A stretch of 64,000 bases of DNA from Diabrotica undecimpunctata (taxonomy: Eukaryota > Arthropoda > Insecta > Coleoptera > Chrysomelidae), in the NCBI RefSeq assembly GCF_040954645.1, contig NC_092809.1, forward strand, positions 79,131,935-79,195,934, read 5' to 3'. Both the position numbers and the translations under genes were made by a program. The notes below the pieces were generated by a model. It saw nothing but the letters and a program-made list of their open reading frames with translations, did not search any database and was not told where the DNA came from. Every line of letters starts with the position of its first letter. Position 1 is the first letter of the stretch. This document shows positions 10,624 through 21,579 of the stretch, piece by piece.

Positions 10624-11120
10624 TTATGGACAGGCACCATGGAGAATCATTTGCATTAGAAGTGGCTTGAACGTTGATACTGTGATATATTCATCACCAT
10701 GAAGAGGTGGTCTTTTTATTTTTATGTGGGTGCAATCGATCACAACCACGGCACACGGAAAAGTGTACTTTGTTTGCCATCTTTCTTTAGCTTCTAGTAT
10801 ATCCGCCGAAGTGTGAGGAAATGCTATCCAACGTGCGCATTTTTCTATTATCTGGTCAGCAACTTGCGTTACAATCTTAGATACAATAGTATGATGAACA
10901 CCAATATCTTTTCCCACCCCCGAAATCCCGAATTACCTACATATCTTAAAAATATTTTCATTTTATCGAAGTTACATATAGCCCCACCTCTTGTTTTTTC
11001 TGATTTTCCCCAAAAGCCACTTAACATTTTCTTTATTAAATCGATATAATACTTTAAAGTCTTAATTAAATAGGAATTCAGCCATAGCTTTGCCACGATG
11101 AAACTGAAGTCTGGTAACAA
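10624..11120 (-). pseudogene. PIF/Harbinger-type (HARBI1-like) transposase remnant
   Basis: Two overlapping frames with a frameshift near 10917. The upstream frame has GGAICNFDKMKIFLRYVGNS (the region before the helix-turn-helix). The downstream frame has GVHHTIVSKIVTQV, then KERWQTKYTFPCAVVVIDCT, with the Harbinger hallmark IDCTHIxIKRP carrying the first catalytic Asp and then GDEYI. It ends after about 300 codons, so the remaining catalytic residues are missing. No terminal repeats or 3-bp duplication seen. Confidence 0.75.
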
Positions 11121-11388
11121 TTGACTCCAAATTTATGGAGTAGATTCTCATCCTAAAGAGCATAAAGGTATTTTTATTCATATCAAAAAATGAGAACATT
11201 CTAACAACAAACTGTACATAAGAGTACCTATTTAAGTCGGGTATCTACTTCTGTTTTTTATTCATACCACGTGGAGTATTTACTATAAAATTTGGAGTAT
11301 AAACTAAATTCTCATTTTTATTCATAATCACCAATATGTACTAAAAAAATAAATTTTATGTAGATAATCATAAAACCTAACTACTTAC

Positions 11389-11661
11389 CTAACAACAAAT
11401 AACAAATGATGGTAAAAAACAAAGCCATTCTGTCCAAGAACACCATACAACTGGAATATACCCCCCTAAGATAGGAAGCAGCTGTAATGTCTTTGATTTC
11501 GGTAGCTCTAGCCAGTTTAATCACAGCTTCGAATGGCTTCTCCCAAGCATACATTTTTATAACCTGTATTCCCGATACCACTTCGTTCATAACCTTTACC
11601 CTCTTGTCTGTTTTCTTGGAGATACTTTCTCGATATTTACCTTGGAGTTTTGCCAAATAAC
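11389..11661 (-). CDS. ABCC/MRP4-like transporter, exon within transmembrane domain 1
   Basis: A 91-codon exon of an ATP-binding-cassette exporter of the C subfamily. MNEVVSGIQVIKMYAWEKPF is diagnostic of MRP4-like proteins; it is the intracellular loop of transmembrane domain 1. It is followed by a membrane helix (MALFFTIICYLLLG). The acceptor (TTTCTAG before 11661) and donor (GTAAGT from 11388) are canonical. The codon split at its start (G|GT, giving PAQG then YLAK) matches the donor phase of the exon at 12480-12705, so the two join without frameshift. Insect orthologues include lethal(2)03659-type MRPs; substrates cannot be told from this. Later exons are not visible in the window. Confidence 0.9.
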
Positions 11662-12479
11662 CTAGAAATGAAAACATATTTATGATTCTTTTAATTAAGA
11701 TACTAAGTATAACTAAGCGTAAACCGAGAGCTACATCTGAAATTGATGAATGCTTAAGAAGATTGATATTGGTTTTAATGCAGAGTTAAAAATTAATCAA
11801 AAAAGGAGAGTTAAAAAAACACGACAAAGTTAAGTTTTTGATAACTTTGATTTTTGATAGACCGTTTGTACCGACCGTTAATAAAAATATAAAGAGAAAT
11901 TGTAAAATAACATCTTAAATACCGTTTTGATTTTCAAATCTGAAGCCCAATTAATCCATTTCTCTATAACGTGCATTTTTTTTTCATTGCTTCCCATAGT
12001 TGTTTCCTGGGTACGCTATTTTAGTCTAGCAAGTCTATAGAAAGTCTATAAAGGTCATATGTGTTTCAATATTTTTCTTTTTGTTTTTTTCTCACCTGTC
12101 TTATGAATTATGACGAATATATTATCTAGACACGATCTGGCTTTTTGGAATCCGACTTGTTCTTTGCCTTAATGGTCCATGTGTTGCTCTATTTTTTCTT
12201 TTGGTGACCTTTTGTCACTTTTTCTGCAAATGAAGGACATATATGATAGATTCCACTCCTCTGAATTCTCCTCTCCTGCTTAGATTTTATTTAATAATAC
12301 TCGTATGAATGACACGATCTTTGCGCCTCAATATTTGATTGTATCTTAAACATTGTTTATTCGATATACTCTTCGAATAAAATCAATTTCTCAAAACAAT
12401 CAGTCTCGCAAAACAGCCCTAAGTAGTACACTAAGCTGTCAACTCAAAATGAAACGTCCTAAAGTAACAAGTTACTTAC
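11662..12479 (-). other. Intron of the ABCC-like gene (818 bp)
   Basis: Bounded by a GTAAGTAAC donor at 12479 and a TTTCTAG acceptor at 11662. AT-rich, and I recognise no element in it. Confidence 0.85.
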
Positions 12480-12705
12480 CTTGTGCTGGCAAACTAACCA
12501 CTGCCATAGCGACGACTCCTGCTAAAGATGAGATTCCCACTTGTTGCCACATAATAAACAAGAGCACTGCTACTTGAATTGGCATAACCCATAGCGCATG
12601 TAGTGGTACTACGACTAAATCAAAACGCATAACATCATTTGAAAGCAAATTTGCTATTTGTCCTGCAGCGGTTTCTCCCAAAGCCTTCTGATTCAGCCTA
12701 GTAAT
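12480..12705 (-). CDS. ABCC/MRP4-like transporter, exon within transmembrane domain 1
   Basis: Encodes ITRLNQKALGETAAGQIANL then LLSNDVMRFDLVVVPLHALW and a membrane segment. The ALGExxxGQIxNLLSNDVxRFD block is characteristic of MRP4-type ABCC proteins. The acceptor is TTTTGTAG before 12705; the donor is GTAAG from 12479. It starts in phase 0 (codon ATT), matching the phase-0 end (AAG) of the exon at 25126-25330. That implies a 12.4-kb intron crowded with transposons. Confidence 0.9.
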
Positions 12706-13329
12706 CTACAAAATGTAAACATTACGTTTAATATCTATCTATAGACTTTACAAAAATATTTTAACTGTAATATACATGCTTATCTAAAGGGTTCCTAAAT
12801 CCAAGAAAATGTATTCCACTTTACTTAATCAAAGGCCTTTTGATATACGATAAAACATATAGGGGGTATATCGGGAAAGGGATATATGTTCAAAAATGCA
12901 AAAAATGTGCACCATATCTTCCAAAAATGGATATTACACTTCGAGCAAAAGGGATATAAGTCATTCTACACAAACTTACGCGCAATTTAATATGTATAAA
13001 ATGAAATAACTGACTAAGAATGACATTTTTAAAGTAATACGGGCTTATGTATACTTATTGGTCAAAATAAATGAAATATTTTGTAAATAAAGGTATATGT
13101 TCACAAATCATCAAAAGCGTTCCAATTTTTTTCTGATTTGCGTTTGGGTTTACAGATATAAGTCAACAAATGTCATATAATTTTGAACAATAATTTAATG
13201 ACAACAACAATATATCAACTACCGTTTCTTTTCAAAAGATTTTCGTATGCACAGAAAAGCAGTAAAAAATGAACGAAAGAAGAGGCGAAACCAAGGGAAT
13301 ATACAACTAAAAATGGATTGGTGATAAGG
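12706..13329. other. Intronic AT-rich stretch before the DUF7869-like fragment
   Basis: Several GGGATATATG/GGTATATG-like short repeats around 12866-13100 and no coding match. It could be the 5' flank of the element that follows. Confidence 0.4.
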
Positions 13330-13782
13330 ACTAGATCTTGCAAACCTCTATGAAAATTTAAACAGGATTGCAGAAATAGGGTGAACGATGAAAAGAAGTA
13401 AAATTTTGAATATTGGAAAATGCAAACTTTAGAAAACCTTCAGCAGTACCGTACAACCTCGAATCTACATTCATCGGTTGCTTTTTACAAAAGACAATTG
13501 TGGACATATAACTTTACCCTCCGCATATGCAAAGATCAACAAGTTTCCGTTATACCTATGTGGCACGAAGCCATAGTCGCAAATCAAATAGCAGCGTTTT
13601 TAAGCAAATACATTAAACAACTTCCATCCATGACAAAAATAATTACATTTTATTCCGATACATGTTCTGGACAAAACAAGAATTGTTATGCATCCATCAT
13701 GTTTATGCTTGCTTTAAAAGAACATTCAAGTCTTGAACACATTGATCATAAATTCCTAACTCCCGGCCACATAAACCCATAA
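13330..13782 (+). pseudogene. DUF7869-like fragment (transposon-associated protein)
   Basis: The frame encodes SSVAFYKRQLWTYNFTLRIC and later FYSDTCSGQNKNCYASIMFM and DHKFLTPGHINP. The blocks FYKRQLWTYN, FYSDTCxGQNKN and DHKFLxPGHT are a recurrent signature in arthropod repeat-encoded proteins annotated as DUF7869. The two acidic motifs suggest a nuclease-like fold, but I do not know its reaction. It breaks off right after GH, and upstream codons contain stops. It sits head-on to the following LINE in the same orientation. Confidence 0.6.
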
Positions 13783-13963
13783 ATAGTCCCTAGTTCATTC
13801 ATCATTGTTAATGTAAACCAATTTGGAGAAGGTACTGATCATGCACTTCGCATACCAAGAACCGGCAGGGGAGGAACAATACGAAAATATAAAGCTTCGG
13901 TCATCAACCCACGAAATACTTACCAATATTTAAACACTAATAGAGAAAAAGTGTGCACGTGGA

Positions 13964-14181
13964 ATGTTTGAATTCCAAGTACAAAAAATCTGTACTTGGA
14001 ATGTTCGAAGTATGTTTGAAGGAAGAAAGATACACAACACCATTCAAGAAATGAAAAGACTAAACATCGACGTGATGGGAATCAGCGAGATGACACGGTC
14101 AGGTTCGGAACAGTGCTGTGTGGATCAGCGTACTACCTCTCTCTGATAGAGTCATTTTGATGAAGCTGCAAAGCAGACCTC
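13964..14181 (+). pseudogene. RTE-like LINE copy A1, start of endonuclease domain
   Basis: KICTWNVRSMFEGRKIHNTI then QEMKRLNIDVMGISEM is the N-terminus of the apurinic-type endonuclease of an RTE-like LINE (TWNVRSM with the Asn, then xxxISEMxW with the Glu). It is interrupted at TTAA 14182 by a piggyBac element and resumes at 16583. Confidence 0.85.
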
Positions 14182-14185
14182 TTAA

Positions 14186-14199
14186 CCCTCTATAGTCCC
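14186..14199 (+). repeat. piggyBac left terminal inverted repeat
   Basis: CCCTCTATAGTCCC directly after TTAA; pairs with the right end with about two mismatches. Confidence 0.9.
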
Positions 14200-14739
14200 A
14201 TGTGTACTCAAGGCAAAAAATGAGTTTTTGATGCAGAAAACTTTTTTAAAACAAGTTCCGACTCTAAGATGCCCTCTGTTGATTTCAGGCAACAATTGGT
14301 TATACATTTTAATACACTTAGTGCCATCTATGAACCTATGACGAAACCTATATGGAAATTTTTAACACAGTATCTCAAATGCACATGGCTGCCTTATTAG
14401 TTTGTATTTTCGATCGTGATTTATTGTTATAAATTGTGTAAAATTTATATAAAAATACATAGAGGCATTATATCAGCATTTAGATATTGATTGCAGTTGA
14501 AATTTGTTTATTTTGTTGTGTTGTTTCAGTACTGTGATAAAAAACAGGTATGTTGCTTTGAATCCACACTGGACCATATCATTTTAAATTATTTTTTTAG
14601 GGTGGATAAAATAACGTTTTACGGGAAAAGCAGTAAATATCCGTTATTGTTTGTAAAAGTTCCCAACAAATCCGAGGAATCCAAAGAGTCTGACTTTGAA
14701 GAGAGTGATAATTAATTTTCCATAGGTACTCAGATATCA

Positions 14740-16393
14740 ATCGATCCAGGATCAAATGAAATGGAAAATGAAGACGATTTGTACGAAGAAAATTTAGACC
14801 AGGATACCAATTTAAATTAAGACCAAGATGAAGATGAGGATGATACCGATAAAACAGAAAAACACACTAAACAAAATTGTTCAAAAGGTCAAAAATGATC
14901 GAAAAAAACATTCACTGGAAGAGTGGAACAGTATTTCCAATTCCAGAATGGAAAGGTAATTTACCGACATACAAATTATTAGAACCGGAATCCCCTACAC
15001 ATTATTTTAAAAAGATGATATCTACCAATATGCTGGAAAACATAGTAGAACAAAGTAATTTGTATGCACTGCAAAAGAATATAAATAGCACTAGCAGAAT
15101 TAAACCAATTTATTGGATCTGTTCTACTGATGTCAATATATAGCTTGCCAAGAACAAGATCATTTTGGCAGAAGGAAACACATATTGCTCAAATAGTTGA
15201 CACTATATCTAGAAATCGCTGGGAAAAAATAAAAACTAAAATTCATTTCAATAATAACGAAAATATGGTCAACAATAATGATAAGTTATACAAAATTAGA
15301 CCATTCATCAACGGCCTAGTTCAAAATTTTCAGAGTATTCCAATGGGTGAAAAATTGTGTATTGATGAACAAATGATACCATTCAAAGGGTCACATTCTT
15401 TAAAACAGTATATGAAGAACAAACCCAAAAAATGGGGATACAAGGCATTTGTTTTGTGTGATAGCAATGGTATTTTTTATAACTGGGAATTATATACAGG
15501 AACTGTTGAACATTCTCTTCATTTACCTAATGTAGGCACCAGCGGTAACGTAGTAATAAGATTGTGTGAGATAGTCGAACCAAACAAATACTATAAAGTA
15601 TATTTTGACAACTGGTTCAATAGCATTTAGTTGCAGATTGAAATGGAAAAACGTGGACTGCAATGTTTGGGAACTGTTCGTCCAAACAGATTACCTAATT
15701 GCCATTTTTCTGATGACAAGAATATGAAGAAACAGAAACATAAGACTAACAGCGTTAAAGTGGTACGATAATAAACCGGTTCATTTGCTTAGTACATTTA
15801 TTGGTTCTGAGCCTACTTCGTTAGTCAAGAGGTGGGATAAGAAACAAAAATCAAGATTTGATGTATGCTGTCCAAATGCAGTGCACTTTTATAATAAATT
15901 TATTGGAGGTGTCGATCTTATGGATTCACTAATTGCTCTTTACCGAACAGACATAAGATCTAAAAAGTGGTATGTAAAAATATTTTTTCACGTTCTGGAT
16001 TTAGCTGTTGTTAACAGTTGGTTGTTGTATCGTCGTGATTGCGATTACTTTAAAATTGAAAAGAAAAACCAGTTGCCTTTGTTACAGTTTAAGTCCCACT
16101 TATGTAGCGTACTGTTAGCAAGAGCTGACCAGATCAAAAACAAAGGACGTTCCAGGCTCAGTGAACTTGAGAACGAAATTGTAAAAAAACAGAAGATAGG
16201 ACCTACTGCTATTGTACCACCAAAGGAAGTTAGGCTTGACCAAACCTCCCACTGGCCAGTATTTTCTGCAAAAAAGGGAAGATGCAAAAAACCAGGATGC
16301 TGTAATGCTCCTCAAGTAATGTGCGATAAATGTAAAGTTGCTTTATGTTTTACAACTACAAATAATTGTTTTTTTGATTGGCATAATAAATAA
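14740..16393 (+). pseudogene. piggyBac-like transposase, lightly damaged
   Basis: After an acidic N-terminal segment (14740-14870, with a stop), the transposase core runs from about 14880 in two frames to 16393. The catalytic Asp set is present: IDEQMIPFKG (about 15361), YFDNWFNS (about 15602) and GGVDLMD (about 15907, two Asp). The C-terminus is a cysteine-rich zinc-binding tail (CKKPGCC...CDKCKVALCF). Lesions: a frame change near 15130, a TAG at 15628-15630 inside FDNWFNSI, and a stop/frame break near 15765. Length and order otherwise match the family, so this copy died recently. A conserved 3' region of about 190 bp follows the stop. Confidence 0.9.
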
Positions 16394-16564
16394 GTATATA
16401 ACGTAATTCGTTAGTTTTTGCTGCCCACAGTTGCCTGAGGGCAACACCCCCAAAACTCTCCCCAAACAAAATTTAAAAAATCTAAAAAAAATACTAGTTG
16501 TTGTAAATGCATATTTGATCATATATACAAATTAAAACATTTTCTCGTAAGTTTACAAGAAAGT

Positions 16565-16578
16565 CGGGCAATAGAGGG
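16565..16578 (-). repeat. piggyBac right terminal inverted repeat
   Basis: Plus-strand CGGGCAATAGAGGG precedes TTAA; its complement begins CCCTCTATTGCCCG. Confidence 0.9.
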
Positions 16579-16582
16579 TTAA

Positions 16583-16900
16583 TACGAACATCATTCAAAT
16601 TTACGCTTCAACATGAGAAAAGCCAGAAGAAGATATCGAGGACTTCTATGCACTTGTTCAAAAGGAACTAAAATATACCAAGAAGAACGAGCTTACCATC
16701 ATCATGGGTGATTGCAATGCCAACAACAGCAGAATAGAAGACATCGTCGGACAACACGGCTTAGGCGAGAAAAACAAAAGGGGAGACAGACTTATCCAAT
16801 TTTGTCGGGAAGAATATTTTACCATTGCTAACACCTGGTTTAGACTTCTCCCGAGACGACTTTATACGTGAAAGTCACCTGCAGATACCCGTAGTTTGTC
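16583..16900 (+). pseudogene. RTE-like LINE copy A1, rest of endonuclease
   Basis: NIIQIYASTCEKPEEDIEDF, then ELTIIMGDCNANNSRIEDIV carries the GDxN catalytic motif. It continues the domain begun at 13964. It degenerates after TWFRLLPRR, before the SDH motif. Confidence 0.8.
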
Positions 16901-17040
16901 AGAACGTAAGAGATCTAATGAGAGAAAACTAGAAACCGCTAAACAACAAGAACAGAGTGTAGAACAAAAATGGAGTTATATCTAAGACTGTTATGCTAAA
17001 TGCGGGAAAAGAACATCTGGAAAAGAAAACAAGTGTTAAA

Positions 17041-18710
17041 AATAAAGAATAGATGACTGATGACATTCTGCAGATGATGGACCAAAGTACATTAATGAAA
17101 AACAGGGACGCAAAGAAATACCAAGAAATCAACCAAACAATTATAGAAGAAATACGAAGAGTCAAGGAGACATGGATACAAGAAAAATGTAAACTAATCG
17201 AAGAGCTCCAAGTGAAACACGATCATATAAATATTCACCGAAAGATTCGAGAAGCCACTGGTCAATACAAGAGGAGAAACACACACCTCCCCATAAACTA
17301 AGACGGAACCTGGCAACGACAGTTAAGGAGAAGTTGGTGACCTGGAAAATGTACATAGAAGAACTTTTCTGGGACTACCAAGGTAACCTTTCAGAAATAA
17401 ATTGCATGACAGGGCGGTCAATACTAGAAAGCGAGGTGAAAGCAGCTTTAAAACAGCCTAAGAATGGTAAGGCCACAGGTCCGAACGAAATAGCCGTTGA
17501 ACTTTTTAAAGTGATGAGTGAAGTCAGCACGAAGAAGTTAACTGAACTGTTTAACGCCATATACGATTCAGGTAATATCTCAGAGGAATGGCTATTGTTA
17601 ACATCTGTAATACTACCAAAAAACGATCTGCGAAAACGTGCAAAGATTTCCGAACTATCAGCCTTATGAGTCATGCACTTAAGATTTTTCTTAAAATCAT
17701 ACATTCCAGAATTTACAAAAAATGCGAAGAAAATGTCGGTGAAATGCAATTTGTTTCAGCACTTTATGAAAAGCACTTTTCACTTTATAAGTCCTACTTC
17801 AGAGATGCCACGATGTCAGTTGTGATGTCTATATTTGTTTTATTGATTACGCCAAGGAATTTGACTGTTGTCAGCACCAGAAGATGGTCGCCGCCCTACA
17901 AAGAGTAGCATTGGATGAGAAGGACATTCGAATCATCATGAATGTATACTGGAACCAGCGTATTCAAGTCAAGGTCAAAGACCAGTTGACTGACCAAGTG
18001 AAGATCAAGCGAGAAGTAAGGCAAGGCAATATGCTCTCGCCGACTCTTTTTAATAATATATACTCTGGGGAAATTTTTACTGAAGCCCTTACAAACCTAG
18101 AGATGGGAATCCGAGTGAACTGTGAATACATCAATAATATCCGCTACGCCGATGACACTGTATTACTAGCAACCAGCCTAAATGATCTACAAGCCTTACT
18201 ACACCGAGTGAGAACTGTAAACGTAACATACAGACTAGACTTTAATATTAATAAAACTAAATTCATGGTTGTCAGCCGTGTCAGATCCCAGGGCACTAAT
18301 GGCAGGTAGCGAAGAGATACAGAGAGTCAATAGATTCACTTTTTTCGGAACTACCTCAACTCACAATGGGACTACGCTTAAGAGATTAGATCTCAGTTTG
18401 AGAACCAAGATGCCGATAGTGAGGTTACATTTTTCAGTGTTATTCTTCCAGTGTTACTATATGAAGTTGTAGCCCGGACACTGACGCAAGCCACTGAAAA
18501 GCGGATTGAAGCCTTCGAGATGTGGATCTACAGGAGGATACTAAAAATATCGTGTGTGAACCATGTCACCAACGTTGAGGTCCTACAGCGCATAACAAAA
18601 GAAAAAGAAGTGCTTAATTTAGTGAAACAACATAAGCTTGAGTACCTCGGCCAAGTTGATGATCACCAACATTCGGACCGGATGAGGTACTGAAGAAGAA
18701 GTATCTGACC
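17041..18710 (+). pseudogene. RTE-like LINE copy A1, reverse transcriptase and C-terminus
   Basis: Successive frames encode the linker (17053), KAALKQPKNGKATGPNEIAV (17435), FRTISLMSHALKIFLKIIHS (17660), then in one 141-codon frame VKIKREVRQGNMLSPTLFNN and NNIRYADDTVLLATSL with the catalytic YADD (about 18145), and finally RIEAFEMWIYRRILKISCVN. It has many frameshifts. The end, with GAAGAAGAAG after the stop, matches the end of the copy at 33096-34043. About 200 bp are missing between the GGCCA at about 18650 and TGATGATCACC, probably by deletion between TGATG microhomologies. Confidence 0.85.
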
Positions 18711-18719
18711 AAATGGATA

Positions 18720-20440
18720 ACAATAATTAGTTATAGTAATAATTAGATATGTTTTGTTTGTACCCAGACTTTAATATAAAATGGTTTTGAAAAGAGGCAA
18801 TCAAATAATATAGAGAATTAATTCGTATTCTCTAATCACATTAAAATTATCGCATTATTATTTCATCGTTTATAATTTTCGACACGCTAATGACAAGAGC
18901 ATATATTTTATACGATGCACAAAAAATAAATATTTAGGAGTCTTATCAACATTTATTTTTAAGTAAAAAGGTCAAAGACATACATACTTCAGGTTAAATT
19001 AACTATATATTAAAGACCATATGACTTATTCATAAGTTTTATCTAAATAATACGAGAAACAAGTACCTATATATTTTTAGTAAAAAGTGATTACGATAAC
19101 CCCCAATAAAATCACCGTCGCATAATAGTGTAGTGTAAAACCCTTTCGGCTATAAAATGGGTAACATAGTAGTATCGTTAGAAAGACCTTTCAAACAAAT
19201 AAATCGATAAAACAGTTAAATTGATAAAATACATATCATATACTTGGGTATCGGACAATATTTTGTAATAACTTTTATTTAAATATCGATTTTTGGATAT
19301 AACGTAACTTTTGGTTTCGACTAAACCATTTAAAGTATATTTTCAATGGATTTTAAATTAACGAGAAAGCTCTGTAAGAATTTAAAAGGGAAATTCCCAT
19401 GGGTTAGCTGTATACCATAGTTTTAAAAAACTTTTTATGGAGTAAAAATTTCTTTTGTAAAATGGTATAAAATTTATTAAAAAATTTTAAAAATTATCCA
19501 AAATGGATTTATAAATTCTCAGAACATTTTCAATCCTATCGGATCATCATCAGTAAAAAACTTTTATAAAATTGAAACTAAGCACATCATGAGGTTAATA
19601 AGAAGGTTTTTTTCATTTTGGTTTTTCTTCGATATAATAACTTATCAAATGTAAACTGTGTGAAACATACATTGTGTATCTTAACACTTTCGCTGCTACT
19701 TATATATTTAGTTGAACTGCCATTTGAGGGTTGTTTTCTCACCTCGCTGTTGTCGGTGGCTTTTGTTTGCAAGTATAGAATATGACCAAATAGTACATTT
19801 AAATCTTTTATTGTCCATTAGACAGTCCGGTCGACAGATTTAAGGTTCCATTAGATGCAGCTCATTTCCGACCATCGTAATAGGTTCGTCAAAATTTAGA
19901 TCACCCACCAATCAAACGGTATTTTGTTATTTAAATATTTTTCTATAAATAGGCCAAACCTAGCTATCCTTTTATTCTTCCGTCTCGCCGTCGACCCAAA
20001 TCTCATTGTTACTGTATTATACGGTTTAAGATTTGATTGGTGTACAAGCCAAATTCTTATACAATTAAGACCTTTACTCCTCGCTAATTCAGCCTTCATA
20101 ATAAGAAAAATTGACTACACAGCCAGGTCAACATCCAGTCGATTCGTTTTACAGTTTAATCGGGGGTAATGTACATATTCGTTCTTGTGATAGACGATTT
20201 CAGTGAAGTTCTTACTTTAGAAAATTAAAAATAGAAAAGAAGGCTAAATATAGCTACGTAATTGAGATCAATGCTCAAAATCTCACATTAAAACAGTGCA
20301 TATTATTTAATATTTATTCTTATTTAATATTCTTGTACAGTCTCAAACTTAAACATATTTAACCCAAGTTAGATTAACTACTACACAGTATTTTATTTGT
20401 TCTGTGGCATATTTTAAACTAAATAGCATATTTCTTATTT
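18720..20440. other. AT-rich intronic stretch, nothing recognised
   Basis: Short opposing frames occur near 19900-20170 and 19590-19770 but show no family motifs. No tandem array or terminal repeats seen. Confidence 0.45.
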
Positions 20441-20449
20441 TTTAAGAAA

Positions 20450-21533
20450 GAGTAGTGAGGCGCAATACATGGTGTTGCTTCCAGATAACACCTCTAGCCC
20501 CTCCTACTCAATTCCTATTCTCACCTCCAAGAAGTGTGATCTTGATCACCCGGGTGAACCCCGGTAAACCTGAGCAACCCTATTGGAGATTGGGTAACCA
20601 ACCTCAATGAAAGGTAGGGTCGGAGCAGACGAGGAAGGGAGAAAGCATAGCTTGTACAGAAGCTATAGCTAGCAGCCCTGACATTGGACTCGGGTGCAAT
20701 AAGCCGATAACCTGTTCACCTTAAACTCAGCTATTACGAATGCTACGAACAATGAACTTACCGGACGGACCAACGAACAACGACCAAAGCTACGGAATAA
20801 AGACTTAATGATGGATTTGCGACTGGGAACCTAAACTGTCCAAACCATGCTGCAGGCAGGCAAAAGTATTGCACAGGAACTATTGAAGTACGAAGTAGAC
20901 GTAGCAGCACTCCAAGAAATCAGATTTAAAGGGCATGGTTGCATAAATAAAAAAGAATACAGTATGTACTACTGTGGCGCAGAAAGACAAGGAGACTTTG
21001 GAGTGGGTTTTATGGAAAACCATAAATGCCGCAGTTCAGTATTGGGTTTCACTCCAACTAATGAAAGAATATTCAAAATACGTCTAAGGCGAAAATTTCA
21101 TAATATTACAATTATTAATATCCATGCCCCAACAGAAGCAGCAATGAACTAGTAACCGATCAATTCTATGACCAACTACAAGTAGAATGTGAAAATACAC
21201 AGAAGAGAGATGCAGTTATAGTCCTGGGTGATATGAATGCGAAGCTGGGAAAAGGGCCAATATATACAGAATCCTTTAATAAGCATAGTTTACATGATAT
21301 TACTAGTAACAACGGTATAAGAGTGGCACAGTTGGCAATGGCAAACAAACTAAGAGTTGTTAGTACGTGTTTCCCTCATAAAAATATTCATAAAGGAACC
21401 TGGAAACCTGGCACTAATAAATTTATTCAAATTGATCACATATTAATATCTAAGCGGTGGACAACCTCCGTAACGGATGTTAGAACTTATAGAGGCGCAA
21501 ATTGCGATTCGGACCATTTCTTGGTTATATCGA

Positions 21534-21579
<46 letters not shown>

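Larger units (their letters stand above)
14182..16582 (+). mobile_element. piggyBac-like DNA transposon with both ends and TTAA duplication
   Basis: The element proper is 14186-16578 (2393 bp). TTAA flanks it on both sides (14182-14185 and 16579-16582). The ends are inverted repeats: CCCTCTATAGTCCC on the left, and the complement of the right end is CCCTCTATTGCCCG. The CCCTCTA start and TTAA targeting are piggyBac hallmarks. Removing it rejoins the endonuclease reading frame of the host LINE. Confidence 0.95.

Noticed and set aside
16045..16315. Minus-strand frames within the piggyBac transposase
   Set aside because: Antisense shadows of the plus-strand transposase, which has clear catalytic and zinc motifs.
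19896..20169. Overlapping opposite-strand frames as a gene
   Set aside because: Short, no motifs, no splice or start context; likely chance.
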